Origin: Aldehydirespirator sp965203635
Lineage (GTDB): Bacteria > Actinomycetota > Acidimicrobiia > Acidimicrobiales > Aldehydirespiratoraceae
DNA length: 64,000 nt
Assembly: GCA_965203635.1 (NCBI GenBank)
Contig: OZ241903.1
Span: 868,001 to 932,000 of the forward strand
Direction of reading: 5' to 3'
Part shown: positions 1 to 8,211 of the stretch, piece after piece
How positions within the stretch are numbered: position 1 is the first letter of the stretch
Layout of the letters: the number at the start of each line of letters is the position of its first letter
Translations under genes and position numbers: made by a program
The notes under the pieces: generated by a model
Seen by the model: only the letters and a program-made list of their open reading frames with translations
The model's database searches: none
Told to the model about the DNA's origin: nothing

Positions 1-771
1 GATGAACAGGGCGTAGTCAATGCCGACTCCCAGCCCGATCATCAGGCCGATGGCCGGCGCGAAGTCGGGCACCGTCATGAAGTTGCTGAAGACAATGATG
101 GAGGCTGCGCCGATCCCGACGGTTACCAGAGCCGCAGCCACCGTGGCCCCCATGGCCATCACCGAACCCAGCACTGCGATCAGGACGAAGACGGCGAATG
201 CGAGGCCGATCGCCTCTGACTCGGGCGGCCGCAACTCGGCGAACCAGATCCCGCCGACCTCCACTTCCAGGCCCTCGATGGAGTTCAGATCCAACTCCTC
301 GATCAGACCCTCGACAGTCCGGCCCATGTCCTGGGCCTCGGTGCCGCTCGTTCCGGGCGGGAGACTCACATCCGCATAGGCGATCCGGTCGGCCTCGGGG
401 CCCTCCTGCGCTATGCGCAGCGGCCCGATCAGCGGGTCATAGGGAGTGATGACGCTGGTGTCCTCAAGCGCGCTGACCCGGGCGAACAGCTCGCTCATCG
501 CGGATCTCACGTCGGGATCGTCGACACCCTGCTCGGCCCGGAACACGATCGTCCCGGCCGGCCCGGCACCGGCGCCGGAGAAGTGACGCTGGAGAATCTC
601 GTTCCCGTCGTGGCTCTCTGTGCCCGCAATGGCCAGATCGCCGCTGTAGGCCTCCCCGAGATTCTGCGAAGCGCCCAACGCCAGGAACAGGATGACGAGC
701 CAGGCAACGAGGCCGCGCCACGGATGCCGGAAACACCATCGAGCAATCGACGAATACACCGCGGCGAACAC
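1..771 (-). CDS. MMPL/RND-type transporter, N-terminal part (runs off window)
   Basis: Membrane export protein of the MMPL (RND) superfamily, which moves lipids or other hydrophobic compounds using the proton gradient. About 257 residues are visible. Translation from a GTG at 771 gives an N-terminal amphipathic stretch (SSIARWCFRHP) and a first membrane helix (GLVAWLVILFLALGA), then a periplasmic region, then the start of the membrane core (GLMIGLGVGIDYALFI) at the window edge. That last motif is the characteristic MMPL helix 4 signature with its Asp. The frame has no stop codon up to base 1, so the 3' end lies outside the window. The start lies 44 bases downstream of the MFS stop, which suggests it is the last gene of the minus-strand operon seen here. 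The substrate cannot be read from the sequence. The start is chosen for its typical MMPL beginning; an in-frame TTG at 804 is the alternative. Confidence 0.85.
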   Translation of the reverse strand, partial: MFAAVYSSIARWCFRHPWRGLVAWLVILFLALGASQNLGEAYSGDLAIAGTESHDGNEILQRHFSGAGAGPAGTIVFRAEQGVDDPDVRSAMSELFARVSALEDTSVITPYDPLIGPLRIAQEGPEADRIAYADVSLPPGTSGTEAQDMGRTVEGLIEELDLNSIEGLEVEVGGIWFAELRPPESEAIGLAFAVFVLIAVLGSVMAMGATVAAALVTVGIGAASIIVFSNFMTVPDFAPAIGLMIGLGVGIDYALFI

Positions 772-814
772 TACCCCAACCCGGGCGCGAGCAACTTTGA
801 GCAACGCGCCTGGA

Positions 815-2014
815 TCAGTCGGGCTGTGGTTGGGGCGCGTCGGGGCCCGAGACCGGCACCGTGCCCCTGATGCGCAGCCAGCCCGCCACGACCAGCGACA
901 GCACCGTCAAGCCGACGGCAGCCCAAGTCGGCCCCGACCCGAAGCTCTCGTACATCCAGGCGGCGGGGAGCGCGGCGATGGCGGCCCCCGCCACCTCGGC
1001 CGCGCCCATCAGCCCCAGAGCGGCCGCCTGGCGGTGCTCGGGTACGGCCCGGGCCACCACCGCGTGAGCGGCGGTGAACCCGTAGCCGTCCGCGAAGCCC
1101 ACCAGCGTCATCACCCCCGCTATCGGGATCACGCCACCGATGACACCGAAGGTCATCGTGCTCACGCTCACCGCAACGAGCCCGGCCATCGTCACCCGCA
1201 CCGGTCCCACCCGATCTGCCAGCCGCCCCGCCCGGGTGCCTACCAGCATGATCGGCAGCGCCACCATGGTGAAGGTGAGGCCGGTCAGAGCGGCGCCGGC
1301 GCCCCGGTCGGCGAACATCACCGGCAGCACGGACTCCCAGGCGCCGATCATCATGAAGTAGCCGCCGACGATGATCAGCGCTCCCTGCAGGCGCCGTCCC
1401 CGCAACAGATCGAACGATGTCGCCCGTCCCGAACTGTCCAGAAGGCCGCGGTCGGGAGGCAGTCGCATGGCCACCGGCAGGAACAGCAGCATGGCCGCCG
1501 CGAACACGATGAAGGGCAGGCGGATCCCTCCCAGCCACACCAGAAGGGCGGTCATGGAGGGACCGAAGATGAACCCCGTGGTCTCGGCCACCACCATGCG
1601 GCCGAGGTTCTCCCCGGCCCGAACCGGGTCGTGGACCGAGGCGGCCCTGCGCACACCGGGCAGGATGAGTCCTCCTGCGAACCCCAACGCAGCCCTGCTG
1701 AGTATCCACAGCTCCAGGTCGACGGCGAAGACCATCATCAGCATGGCGACTGCGCTGAGCGCGATGCCGAGGGTCGCCATCACCCGGGAATGGCCCACGT
1801 CGGCCAGCCGGGCCAGGGTCACCTGGGACACGAAGGCGGCCACGAAGCCGCTGGCCACCATTAGGCCGATTCCGGACCCGCTGAAACCCAACTCGTCGCG
1901 CAACTCGCCCAGCACGGTGACGATCCCGCCGATGCCGCCGGCAGTCACGCCCATCAGCAACTGGAAGGGCAGCAGGTCGCGGTCAGCACGCCGAGCGGGG
2001 AACCGGCGGCTCAT
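815..2014 (-). CDS. MFS transporter
   Basis: Major facilitator superfamily permease of about 399 residues, the usual MFS length, with roughly 12 hydrophobic segments. Visible family features are the loop-2/3 motif region (LARLADVGHSRVMATLG, a version of the MFS G-x-L-a-D-r-x-G-r motif) near residue 70 and its second-half counterpart (TRAGRLADRVGPVRVTMAG) near residue 260. The start at 2014 (MSRRFPARRADRD) is preferred because a GGTGAG sequence lies a few bases upstream; an in-frame GTG at 2032 would add six residues. It lies between a small protein upstream and an MMPL transporter downstream on the same strand, so it is probably the uptake or efflux component of the Rieske/aldolase operon. 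The substrate is unknown. Confidence 0.85.
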   Translation of the reverse strand: MSRRFPARRADRDLLPFQLLMGVTAGGIGGIVTVLGELRDELGFSGSGIGLMVASGFVAAFVSQVTLARLADVGHSRVMATLGIALSAVAMLMMVFAVDLELWILSRAALGFAGGLILPGVRRAASVHDPVRAGENLGRMVVAETTGFIFGPSMTALLVWLGGIRLPFIVFAAAMLLFLPVAMRLPPDRGLLDSSGRATSFDLLRGRRLQGALIIVGGYFMMIGAWESVLPVMFADRGAGAALTGLTFTMVALPIMLVGTRAGRLADRVGPVRVTMAGLVAVSVSTMTFGVIGGVIPIAGVMTLVGFADGYGFTAAHAVVARAVPEHRQAAALGLMGAAEVAGAAIAALPAAWMYESFGSGPTWAAVGLTVLSLVVAGWLRIRGTVPVSGPDAPQPQPD

Positions 2015-2124
2015 CGCAGTCTCACCGGGCACCGAGCTTGGACGCCGAATGGACAGGGAGCGACCAGTGCGCGCTGGTCACAAGCCACCGGCGCGACGAC
2101 GCGCCGGGCCGGCGGATCACGGAG

Positions 2125-2430
2125 TCAGACCTCTTTCAGCAGCAGGTCGCTGGTCTGGCCGGAGACGAACAGCTCGCTGCCCGCCTTGAGGATCTCCCGG
2201 TACCCCTCCTCGGCGGGCAGCCGCTCCAGGAACTCGTCGAGCACCGCCAGGCTCGGGGCGTCGATCATCCAGTACACCTTGCCGTAGGAGCCGTAGGCCT
2301 CCATCCACGAGGTGACCGTCACCTGCTCGGGGTCGGCCGCGGCCATGTAGCCGGTGTAGCGCTCGATCCAGGAGCGCACCCGGGCCACGTCGCTGGAGTC
2401 GACCTGGGCCTTCCGCACCATCCTCACCAT
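2125..2430 (-). CDS. small conserved protein, possibly dimeric alpha-beta barrel fold
   Basis: A 101-residue soluble protein with no signal peptide or membrane segment. It starts MVRMVRKAQV and contains a Trp/Tyr-rich centre (VTSWMEAYGSYGKVYWMID) followed by a helix-rich second half. The size, alternating beta and alpha pattern and small-molecule operon context resemble NIPSNAP or ABM-like dimeric alpha-beta barrel proteins, but no diagnostic residue proves it and I do not recognise the family with certainty. It lies only 5 bases downstream of the DUF1989 gene on the same strand, so it is co-transcribed with the Rieske oxygenase genes. A role as an accessory protein or small hydrolase/isomerase for the operon's substrate is inference. 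Confidence 0.6.
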   Translation of the reverse strand: MVRMVRKAQVDSSDVARVRSWIERYTGYMAAADPEQVTVTSWMEAYGSYGKVYWMIDAPSLAVLDEFLERLPAEEGYREILKAGSELFVSGQTSDLLLKEV

Positions 2431-2435
2431 CGCAG

Positions 2436-3095
2436 CTACTTCCCTTCCCGGACTTCGAGACCTATCCGCTTCGGTTCGCCGCCATTGGACGCCGACGTCT
2501 CACTGGGACAGGCCGACACTGCGGCCAGCACGTCGATCTCGGCTCGCAGGTCGATGTAGTCGCCGGCAGCCGCGGGCGACTCCCGGAACACGAGACGCTG
2601 CTCGTCCTCCACGTCGGTGTACATGAACACGTTGAACACGTCGGGTATCAGATCCGGGTCCACGCCCCAGGGCCTGACCGCCTCCTCGAGGTTGCCCTGG
2701 CAGGTCCGGTGACCCGACTCGATGCCGTCGCGGATGCCGTAGACGCCGACGGAGCAGCGGCCGCCGTTCCAGGCGAAATGAACGCCGACCGGGTCGTCGA
2801 TGACGGTCATCATGGGCCGCTCGTAGGGCGGGCGCGACCACAGCGTCGTGATGCGCCGCATGGTCCCGGTTCCGGCCAGCATGTTGAGGGCCACGGTCTG
2901 GCCTGCGTGGTAGCCCTCGCGGGGGTTGTCGAGGGCCAGAAAGGTGGAGTCGGCCACCTGGGGACCGTCCAGCGCCACGATCCTGAGCACCTGCCCGGCC
3001 CGCACCTCCACCGCCCGTCCCTCGCAGCGGGGCACGACCACCTCCTCGAGGACGCGCCCGCCCGGCCGGGAGCCGCCGATGCCGCCCGCCGTCAT
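2436..3095 (-). CDS. DUF1989 / urea carboxylase-associated family protein
   Basis: A 219-residue protein of the DUF1989 family, found next to urea carboxylases and in GcvT-containing operons; its biochemical role is not established. Family features include the N-terminal beta segment (AVEVRAGQVLRIVALDG), VADSTFLALD, the NMLAGTG stretch, and the conserved Cys-containing RTCQGNLEEA followed by a PDVFNVFMYT segment. The ATG at 3095 overlaps the upstream Rieske alpha stop as ATGA, so translation is coupled. A longer frame continues upstream but is only the shadow of the Rieske gene. A second DUF1989 region lies inside the GcvT fusion at 57081-59474, so this organism uses the domain twice in settings suggesting breakdown of N-methylated or amine compounds (inference). 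Confidence 0.85.
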   Translation of the reverse strand: MTAGGIGGSRPGGRVLEEVVVPRCEGRAVEVRAGQVLRIVALDGPQVADSTFLALDNPREGYHAGQTVALNMLAGTGTMRRITTLWSRPPYERPMMTVIDDPVGVHFAWNGGRCSVGVYGIRDGIESGHRTCQGNLEEAVRPWGVDPDLIPDVFNVFMYTDVEDEQRLVFRESPAAAGDYIDLRAEIDVLAAVSACPSETSASNGGEPKRIGLEVREGK

Positions 3096-4405
3096 CCGGC
3101 CGTCTCGACGCTGACCTCGCCGGCGGGGGCCGTCGCCAGCTTGACATCGGTCGACATCAGCTCCACCCAGGCTCGCAGGTAGCCCCGCATGGGGCCCTCG
3201 TGGGTGACCGGCGCCCGCCTCACACCGTCGGCGGAGACCTCCTCGGCCTCGTGGTCCAGCCCCTTGCTCATGTCCACCCACTCCACCTCGGCGATGGCCA
3301 GTCCCTCCTGGCAGCGCTCGAACAGCTCCAGGTCGTCCGGGTTCCCGAGGCTCGGGAAGTCCTCTGCGATCCGCATGCGCAGCACGTTCACCTCGTCGGG
3401 CGCGCCCTCGGCGGCGGCCACCCAGGTGTGCAGCCGGGTCTCGCCGACACCGACGGGGTCCACCGTCTCCAGGTGGTTGCCCTTGATGAGCAGGTTCGGG
3501 AAGATCGACAGATTGATCATCGAGCCCGGAGCGATCTCCAGGACGTCGGCTGCACCGTCGCCGTGGCTCTGGACGATGCGGTCGGCATACCACTCCCGCC
3601 CCGGCACCGGCCGCTGCGTCTCCCAGAAGGACTGCTGGAGGCCGGGACGCTGATCCACGAACATGTGACCGTTGCCCAGGTCGGCTCCGTACATGCCGGT
3701 GTCGTCGGGGCTGGCCTTGAACTGCGACAGCGAGCGGGCACCTCCGTGCTGGCGCTCGTTCAGGAGCAGGAAGCTCCGATGGGCGAAGGTCGGGTGCAGC
3801 CCGTCGCCGGCGTTGTCCCAGGCCAGCTTCCAGTTGCCGCGGTAGATCATCCGCTGGCAGTTGCGGACCTCGATGCGCCCGGAGGGCGAGCGGTCCACGA
3901 ACTGGTCGATCAGGGGGCCGGCCGGGCCCAGCCACTCGTTGAGGCTCGGAGCGTCGGGATTGAGCGTGCCGAATATCAGGCCCCGGTAGGTGCCGAGGCG
4001 CGGGACCTGGGCCAGGCCGTGGTCGGACTGGTCGAAGGTGGCCGGGTACCCCTCGGCGAAGGGGACGTTCACCAGCTCGCCCCGATTCGAGTACGTCCAA
4101 CCGTGGTAGGAGCACTGGAAGCGCCGGGCCGACCCGCACTCGGACTGGCACACGGTCGAGGCCCGGTGGGCGCACCGGTTGAACAGGGCGTGCAGCCCGC
4201 CGCCGGAGTCGCGGGTGAGGATCAGAGGGCGCAGGCCCATCCGGGCGGTGATGAAGTCGTTCGGTTCGGGCAGCTGGCTCTCGTGGGCCAGGTAGACCCA
4301 GGCGCCGCCGAAGACCCTCTCCATCTCAGCCACGAAGATGTCGGGGTCGGTGTAGAGGGAGCGGTGGACCCGGTGGGGCTGGATCAGGGTGTCGAGAGCG
4401 TTCAT
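3092..4405 (-). CDS. Rieske non-heme iron oxygenase, alpha subunit (with beta partner)
   Basis: Catalytic alpha subunit of a ring-hydroxylating-type dioxygenase, 437 residues, the usual length. The Rieske [2Fe-2S] site is complete: Cys78-x-His80, then 17 residues, then Cys98-x2-His101 in CSYHGW. The mononuclear iron site is visible as Asn198, Asp201, His204 and His209 in DNAGDGLHPTFAHR. The ATG at 4405 fits the conserved N-terminus; a longer in-frame reading to 4678 runs through the beta-subunit gene and is rejected. Its stop overlaps the DUF1989 start (ATGA), and the beta-subunit gene ends 14 bases upstream. This is therefore an alpha/beta pair. No ferredoxin or reductase gene lies nearby, so electrons must come from elsewhere. 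The substrate could be an aromatic acid or a methylated amine; the sequence does not decide. Confidence 0.92.
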   Translation of the reverse strand: MNALDTLIQPHRVHRSLYTDPDIFVAEMERVFGGAWVYLAHESQLPEPNDFITARMGLRPLILTRDSGGGLHALFNRCAHRASTVCQSECGSARRFQCSYHGWTYSNRGELVNVPFAEGYPATFDQSDHGLAQVPRLGTYRGLIFGTLNPDAPSLNEWLGPAGPLIDQFVDRSPSGRIEVRNCQRMIYRGNWKLAWDNAGDGLHPTFAHRSFLLLNERQHGGARSLSQFKASPDDTGMYGADLGNGHMFVDQRPGLQQSFWETQRPVPGREWYADRIVQSHGDGAADVLEIAPGSMINLSIFPNLLIKGNHLETVDPVGVGETRLHTWVAAAEGAPDEVNVLRMRIAEDFPSLGNPDDLELFERCQEGLAIAEVEWVDMSKGLDHEAEEVSADGVRRAPVTHEGPMRGYLRAWVELMSTDVKLATAPAGEVSVETAG

Positions 4406-4419
4406 GGCGGCGCGTGTCT

Positions 4420-4983
4420 CTATAGCACGAAGGAGAACTTGCGGATGTCGCTGCGGCTGTCCACCAGGCGCACGATCTTGAACCTCAGCAACCAGTTCTC
4501 GCCCAGTGCGGCCAGCACGTAGTCGTTGCGGCTGGCGAACGGGGTCAGCCGGTCCTTGCGGTACTCCCAGACCACCGTCGAGCACCTGGCCAGGATGTCG
4601 CCGCCGTCGAGGGGCCATGCCTCGACGTTGGACACGATGCGGCAAGTACGCGACGGCGGCTCCTGGGCGTGAGCCCATCCGGTCTCCAGCAGCCCGATGC
4701 GGTCCTCCATGCGGCGACGATCGTCCAACAGGTACGAGACCTGGGTGCGGGGATCACCAGCGGGGTCGAGGGGGACCCAGTACACGCAGTCCGGGGTGAA
4801 CCGGTCCAGCCAGGACCGGTAGAGGCGCTCGTCCAGGAGCCGGGCCTCATGGTGAAGGGCCTGCTCGACAGCGGGCCGCAGGTCCGGGTGGCCGGGACCG
4901 CGCCCGGCCCCGTCCGGCGCCACCAGGTCGGCGAGACGCTGGTACAGCCCGTCGTCGAGGACCGACGCCGCTGACTGCTCCAT
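4420..4983 (-). CDS. aromatic-ring-hydroxylating dioxygenase beta subunit
   Basis: Structural beta subunit of an alpha3beta3-type Rieske dioxygenase, 187 residues, with the SnoaL-like cone fold. Family features are the N-terminal helix with EARLLDERLYRSWLDRFT, the tetrad YWVPLDPAGDP, and the C-terminal pattern NDYVLAALGENWLLRFKIVRL ending in KFSFVL (the family usually ends with a short hydrophobic tail). The start at 4983 (MEQSAASV) shares one base with the stop of the upstream aldolase (TGATG), supporting coupled translation. The alpha subunit follows after 14 bases. Length and order (beta before alpha) differ from the commoner alpha-beta order, which is mildly unusual but has been seen elsewhere. 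Confidence 0.88.
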   Translation of the reverse strand: MEQSAASVLDDGLYQRLADLVAPDGAGRGPGHPDLRPAVEQALHHEARLLDERLYRSWLDRFTPDCVYWVPLDPAGDPRTQVSYLLDDRRRMEDRIGLLETGWAHAQEPPSRTCRIVSNVEAWPLDGGDILARCSTVVWEYRKDRLTPFASRNDYVLAALGENWLLRFKIVRLVDSRSDIRKFSFVL

Positions 4984-5774
4984 CAGACCGATTCCGTGCC
5001 GTGAACGGCCTCCAGCAGGCGGCCGACCAGCGCAGCCGGATCGTCGGATCCCCAGACGTTGCGGCCGAAGGCCACACCGGCGCCGCCCGCGGTGACCACG
5101 CCCCGGGCCAGCGCGACGACCTGGTCCTCGTCGTCGACCTTGGGGCCGCCGAGAGCCACGACCGGTGCGGGGCAGGCCTCGGCCACCGCCGCGAACTGCT
5201 CGGGGGGTCCGGGGCACATGGTCTTGACGATGTCAGCGCCCAGCTCCACCGCGAGCCGGGCCCCCCGGCTGACGTTCTCCGGAGTCCATCCAACGGTGCG
5301 GGGCCAGCCTCCCGGTATGGACTCGGCCATCACCGGCAGGCCGAGGAGCTCGCACTCGGCCGCCAGGTGGGCCAGCCGCTGGAGCGAGTGCTCTTCATCG
5401 GGAGTACCGGGGAACACCATGATCACCACTGCGTCGGCGCCGAGCACCATCGCCTGCTCGGCCGAGTAGAGCAGTGATGTGGTGTCGCCGGCCGGTGGAT
5501 CGCCGAGATCGGAGATCCCGCCGTCGACCCGCAGCACCAGCCCCGCGCCCGCGAAGTCCTCGGGACGGGTCCGGGCCAGGTGCCAGGTGGCGAGGACGGC
5601 GTCGGGCCGCCCTTGAGCGATCGCAGCCGCGGCAGAGGGCGCCACACCCATGCCCATGTACGCGGGATGGTCCATGGCCACGAAGACGGCCCGGCCATCG
5701 GCGCGGAAGATGTGACGGAAGCGCCGGCGCTTGCCCGCCGACACCGCCGAGGCCGGAGGGCCAGCCGTGGTCAT
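4983..5774 (-). CDS. class I aldolase of the DeoC/LsrF (FbaB-like) family
   Basis: A 263-residue TIM-barrel aldolase of the DeoC/LacD/LsrF group, which forms a Schiff base with its substrate. The N-terminal strand carries AMDHPAYMGMG, the usual first acidic residue of these enzymes. The Schiff-base lysine is in GADIVKTMCPG near residue 180, and the phosphate-binding loop may be the C-terminal GGAGVAFGRNVWG segment, as in 2-amino-3,7-dideoxy-heptulosonate synthase and LsrF. It lies 24 bases downstream of one Rieske alpha gene and overlaps the next beta subunit by one base. This context suggests it cleaves a hydroxylated intermediate produced by one of the oxygenases (inference). The exact substrate is unknown, and an anabolic sugar-phosphate role cannot be excluded. 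Confidence 0.82.
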   Translation of the reverse strand: MTTAGPPASAVSAGKRRRFRHIFRADGRAVFVAMDHPAYMGMGVAPSAAAAIAQGRPDAVLATWHLARTRPEDFAGAGLVLRVDGGISDLGDPPAGDTTSLLYSAEQAMVLGADAVVIMVFPGTPDEEHSLQRLAHLAAECELLGLPVMAESIPGGWPRTVGWTPENVSRGARLAVELGADIVKTMCPGPPEQFAAVAEACPAPVVALGGPKVDDEDQVVALARGVVTAGGAGVAFGRNVWGSDDPAALVGRLLEAVHGTESV

Positions 5775-5798
5775 AGACGCTTCTTCCTCTCGTGCGGT

Positions 5799-6980
5799 TC
5801 AGTCTGCCGGCAGCGGCGCGGTGAACTCGTCGTCCGCCAGGGGGGTGGCCACGTCGGCCCGAACCAGCTTCATCACGTGGGCGGCCCGGCCCTCCCAGGT
5901 GGAGGCCGGCCCGACCCGGTAGAACGGCGAGCGCAGGTTCTTCATCAGCTCGGTCACCATGTTGGTGTCCTCGAGGTTGGTGGTGGCCAGGCGGTCCAGC
6001 TCGAAGTCCTGCTCGGCTATCGACTTGTCGAGTCCGTATACGCGGCTGAACAGCCGGGTGCGGTCCGGGGCGATGGGGTCGGCCCGCACCAGGATGAGCT
6101 GCGTCGGGTAGGGCAGCGGCGTGAGGTTGGGGTAGATGAAGTCGGCGTAGTGGCCGAGCAGCTGCTCATGGGTGAGGTCGGTGCGCCCGCCGGTGGAGTC
6201 CTCCTCGTCGGAGTGGGGCTTGAAGCCGCTGCAGGTGCGGCCCTCGAAGCGCACGATGGTGTCCATCTGCTTGCGGAACCGGTTGAGGCGCCGGTGCACG
6301 AAGCGCACGTGGTAGTCGTCGTTGGAGTTCTCCGCGAAGGCCTTCCAGTTGATGGGGTAGGTCTCGTCGAGCTCCCGGTAGTAGCGGGTGAAGGCGCCGA
6401 ACTTGTAGAGGTCGTATCGCTCGGCCAGGGGGGCGATCCACTCCCGGAACGGCGGCGCCTTGCGGGACAGACAGCCGAACACGAGCTTGTCCCAGGCCAC
6501 CTCGATGCGGATCGGCGCCAGCCCGTAGTCGGAGGTGGGCAGGTCGTCGGGGTACATGCGGGCCCGGTCGGGGATGCCGACCAGCCGGCCGTCGATGTTG
6601 TAGGCCCAGTTGTGGTACGGGCACGTCATGGTCTTCCCGCAGTTGCCGGCCGGCTCGTACAGCAGCCCCGAGGCCCGGTGGCGGCAGTTGTTGAGGAATC
6701 CCCGGACCGAGCCGTCCTCCTGGCGGATGACCATCACCGGCTGGTAGCCGATGGTGCCCGTTATGAAGTCGCCGGGCTCGACCAGGTCCTCGGTGTCGCC
6801 CAGCCACACCCAGGACCGGGCGTAGACCCGCACCATCTCGAGGTCGAACAGGTCCTGGTCGTAGACCTCGTAGGGCTGCAGCATCGGGCTGTCCAGCGGG
6901 GCGTCGACCAGCCCGGACGTCTCGCCCACTCTGCGTCGCAGACGCTCCACGACCGGCTCGTGCTCGGTGTCCGCGATCAC
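5799..6980 (-). CDS. Rieske non-heme iron oxygenase, alpha subunit (stand-alone type)
   Basis: A 393-residue Rieske oxygenase. The Rieske ligands are Cys99-x-His101 and Cys120-x2-His123 (CPYHNW), with an 18-residue gap, one longer than usual. The mononuclear iron site is NSNDDYHVRFVHRRL with His224 and His229 plus Asn/Asp at 218-221. It starts with GTG at 6980 and is the first gene of the minus-strand operon; 165 bases separate it from the MazF gene. It is clearly different from the neighbouring alpha subunit (3092-4405). The last 60 residues are polar and end TAPLPAD. Such proteins act on aromatic acids, or demethylate quaternary amines or methoxy compounds. The operon has only one beta subunit, so this protein is probably an alpha-only oxygenase (inference). 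Confidence 0.9.
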   Translation of the reverse strand: MIADTEHEPVVERLRRRVGETSGLVDAPLDSPMLQPYEVYDQDLFDLEMVRVYARSWVWLGDTEDLVEPGDFITGTIGYQPVMVIRQEDGSVRGFLNNCRHRASGLLYEPAGNCGKTMTCPYHNWAYNIDGRLVGIPDRARMYPDDLPTSDYGLAPIRIEVAWDKLVFGCLSRKAPPFREWIAPLAERYDLYKFGAFTRYYRELDETYPINWKAFAENSNDDYHVRFVHRRLNRFRKQMDTIVRFEGRTCSGFKPHSDEEDSTGGRTDLTHEQLLGHYADFIYPNLTPLPYPTQLILVRADPIAPDRTRLFSRVYGLDKSIAEQDFELDRLATTNLEDTNMVTELMKNLRSPFYRVGPASTWEGRAAHVMKLVRADVATPLADDEFTAPLPAD

Positions 6981-7145
6981 ACCGCGACCCTACCGGAGCG
7001 CTCGATTGCCAGTCCAAGCAGCCAGCAAGCTGCCGGAGGCCGAGATCCGAGGACTCCACACCGCAGGCTGTCCGATCCTTCGGAGACAGCCCTCAGTCGA
7101 CAGTCATCCGCACGTCGCCATACGACTTCCCACGGTCACCGCAGA

Positions 7146-7484
7146 TCAGGAGCCATGGGCGCGCGGCTGCAGGTCCAGCACTGCTCGAATGCCGTCGTCG
7201 ATGGCGGCCATGAGGGAGCGGGGCAGTTGGCCGGCGCGCTCTGACAGCCAGGACCGGTCCACCAACTCGAGCCCGAGAGGCACTGCGACAGAGTCCTTGG
7301 GCAAGCCCGTGGCCGAGGAGTCAAGCCGCACGTTGCCGGCGAGTCCCGCTCGGTCGAGGTTCGACGTCAACGGCACTACATGGGTCTGCCAGACGTCGGC
7401 GCTGAGAACGTCGCCGGAGGAAACGACAACACAGGGCCGGCGCTTGTCGAGGTCGGTCCACCACACCTCTCCCCGTGCTACCAC
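7146..7484 (-). CDS. mazF: MazF/PemK-family mRNA interferase toxin
   Basis: Toxin of a type II toxin-antitoxin module, 112 residues from a GTG at 7484. Family features are the N-terminal VARGEVWWTDLDKRRPCVVVSS, where MazF/PemK proteins have G-E-I-W-x-v-d ... R-P-x-v-v-v-s, then the segment THVVPLTSN and the C-terminal helix DDGIRAVLDL. The start overlaps the antitoxin stop by seven bases, so the pair is translationally coupled with the antitoxin first. The start is supported because the RGEVWW motif normally lies within the first few residues; the longer frame upstream overlaps the antitoxin entirely. The expected activity is sequence-specific RNA cleavage. No defect is visible. Confidence 0.88.
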   Translation of the reverse strand: MVARGEVWWTDLDKRRPCVVVSSGDVLSADVWQTHVVPLTSNLDRAGLAGNVRLDSSATGLPKDSVAVPLGLELVDRSWLSERAGQLPRSLMAAIDDGIRAVLDLQPRAHGS

Positions 7485-7708
7485 GGCGCCGATCGCTCCA
7501 TACGCTCGCCTGCTGCCCGCGCGCCCTTCCTGCTCGGCCGCTCGCCGGACGCCAACGCTGCATCTGCCGCGAGCTGCTGGGCGAAGGAGGGGGTCGACCG
7601 GGCCCGGTGGCGGCGCAACTGGTCGGCAACCCACCTTGAGAAGGGCATGTCGAGGCTCTCGATGATGGGTACCACGTCGTCGGGGAGACTGATCGTCCTG
7701 TTGGGCAT
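7478..7708 (-). CDS. ribbon-helix-helix antitoxin of the MazF module
   Basis: A 76-residue antitoxin. The N-terminus, MPNRTISLPDDVVPIIESLD, is a typical ribbon-helix-helix DNA-binding start (beta strand followed by a Pro-Asp-capped helix). The C-terminal half, from about residue 36, is charged and likely disordered, as expected for the toxin-binding tail. The ATG at 7708 is preferred over an in-frame ATG at 7723 because the latter would place the palindrome at 7710-7728 inside the coding region and is unusual for the fold. The stop overlaps the MazF GTG. The protein is expected to bind its own promoter palindrome and neutralise MazF. Confidence 0.85.
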   Translation of the reverse strand: MPNRTISLPDDVVPIIESLDMPFSRWVADQLRRHRARSTPSFAQQLAADAALASGERPSRKGARAAGERMERSAPW

Positions 7709-7709
7709 G

Positions 7710-7728
7710 TACGTATCATACATACGTA
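7710..7728. promoter_or_regulatory. 19-bp palindrome, likely operator of the RHH-MazF module
   Basis: Perfect inverted repeat of seven bases (TACGTAT ... ATACGTA) around a five-base centre, ending one base before the antitoxin start at 7708. It is strikingly AT-rich in a GC-rich region. Its position suggests autoregulation by the antitoxin; it would also overlap the ribosome entry region. Binding is inferred. Confidence 0.6.
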
Positions 7729-7818
7729 AACGATCGCCAGCACCCGTCGCCGACGGGGCGAACTCACGGACCAGGCATAGCGCGCGATCTGCTGCCAATT
7801 CGCCGGCGACTCTGCGAG

Positions 7819-8211
7819 TCAGTCCAGGAGTTCGACCTCGCAGCGGACGCCGGGAGCATGGGCCAGGCGCTGGTCGGAGGTCAACAACGTGGCGTCGGTC
7901 GCCTCGGCGAGGGCGACATAGGCGGCGTCGTAGACGGTGAGGTTGTCGCGCAGTTCCCAGCACCGCTCCAGCAGCGGCTCATGAGGGACGCGAGCGACCG
8001 GCAGCACCGCCAGATGCCGCAACCCGCCGCGAGCGAGCGGCTCCGCAAGCTCCCCACGCCGTACGAGCCCCCTGAGCGCCGAAGCCACTTCGAGGTCAAG
8101 GACATGCGGCGCCAGTGCGGCCTCACTAGTGATACGGCTCAGCGCCCTCAGATTGCGCTCGCTCGATCCAGCCACCGCCTCCGTGGCCACGCTGGCGTCG
8201 ACGACTATCAA
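7819..8211 (-). CDS. vapC: VapC-type PIN-domain toxin
   Basis: PIN-domain ribonuclease of a VapBC module, about 130 residues from a TTG at 8211. The acidic active site is complete: first Asp in IVVDASVATEAV, then Glu in LDLEVASALRG, then Asp in TVYDAAYVALAEA, then Asp in TSDQRLA. The TTG overlaps the antitoxin stop (TTGA). No ATG or GTG is in a sensible position, and the first strand (LIVVDAS) must begin near the N-terminus, which supports this start. The gene ends 110 bases upstream of the MazF-module antitoxin, so two toxin-antitoxin pairs lie in tandem on the same strand. No disruptive change is visible. Confidence 0.87.
   Translation of the reverse strand: MIVVDASVATEAVAGSSERNLRALSRITSEAALAPHVLDLEVASALRGLVRRGELAEPLARGGLRHLAVLPVARVPHEPLLERCWELRDNLTVYDAAYVALAEATDATLLTSDQRLAHAPGVRCEVELLD

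Noticed and set aside
2436..4175. A 579-residue reading joining DUF1989 to upstream sequence
   Set aside because: The upstream part is the Rieske alpha gene read in the wrong frame. The real start at 3095 overlaps the Rieske stop as ATGA.
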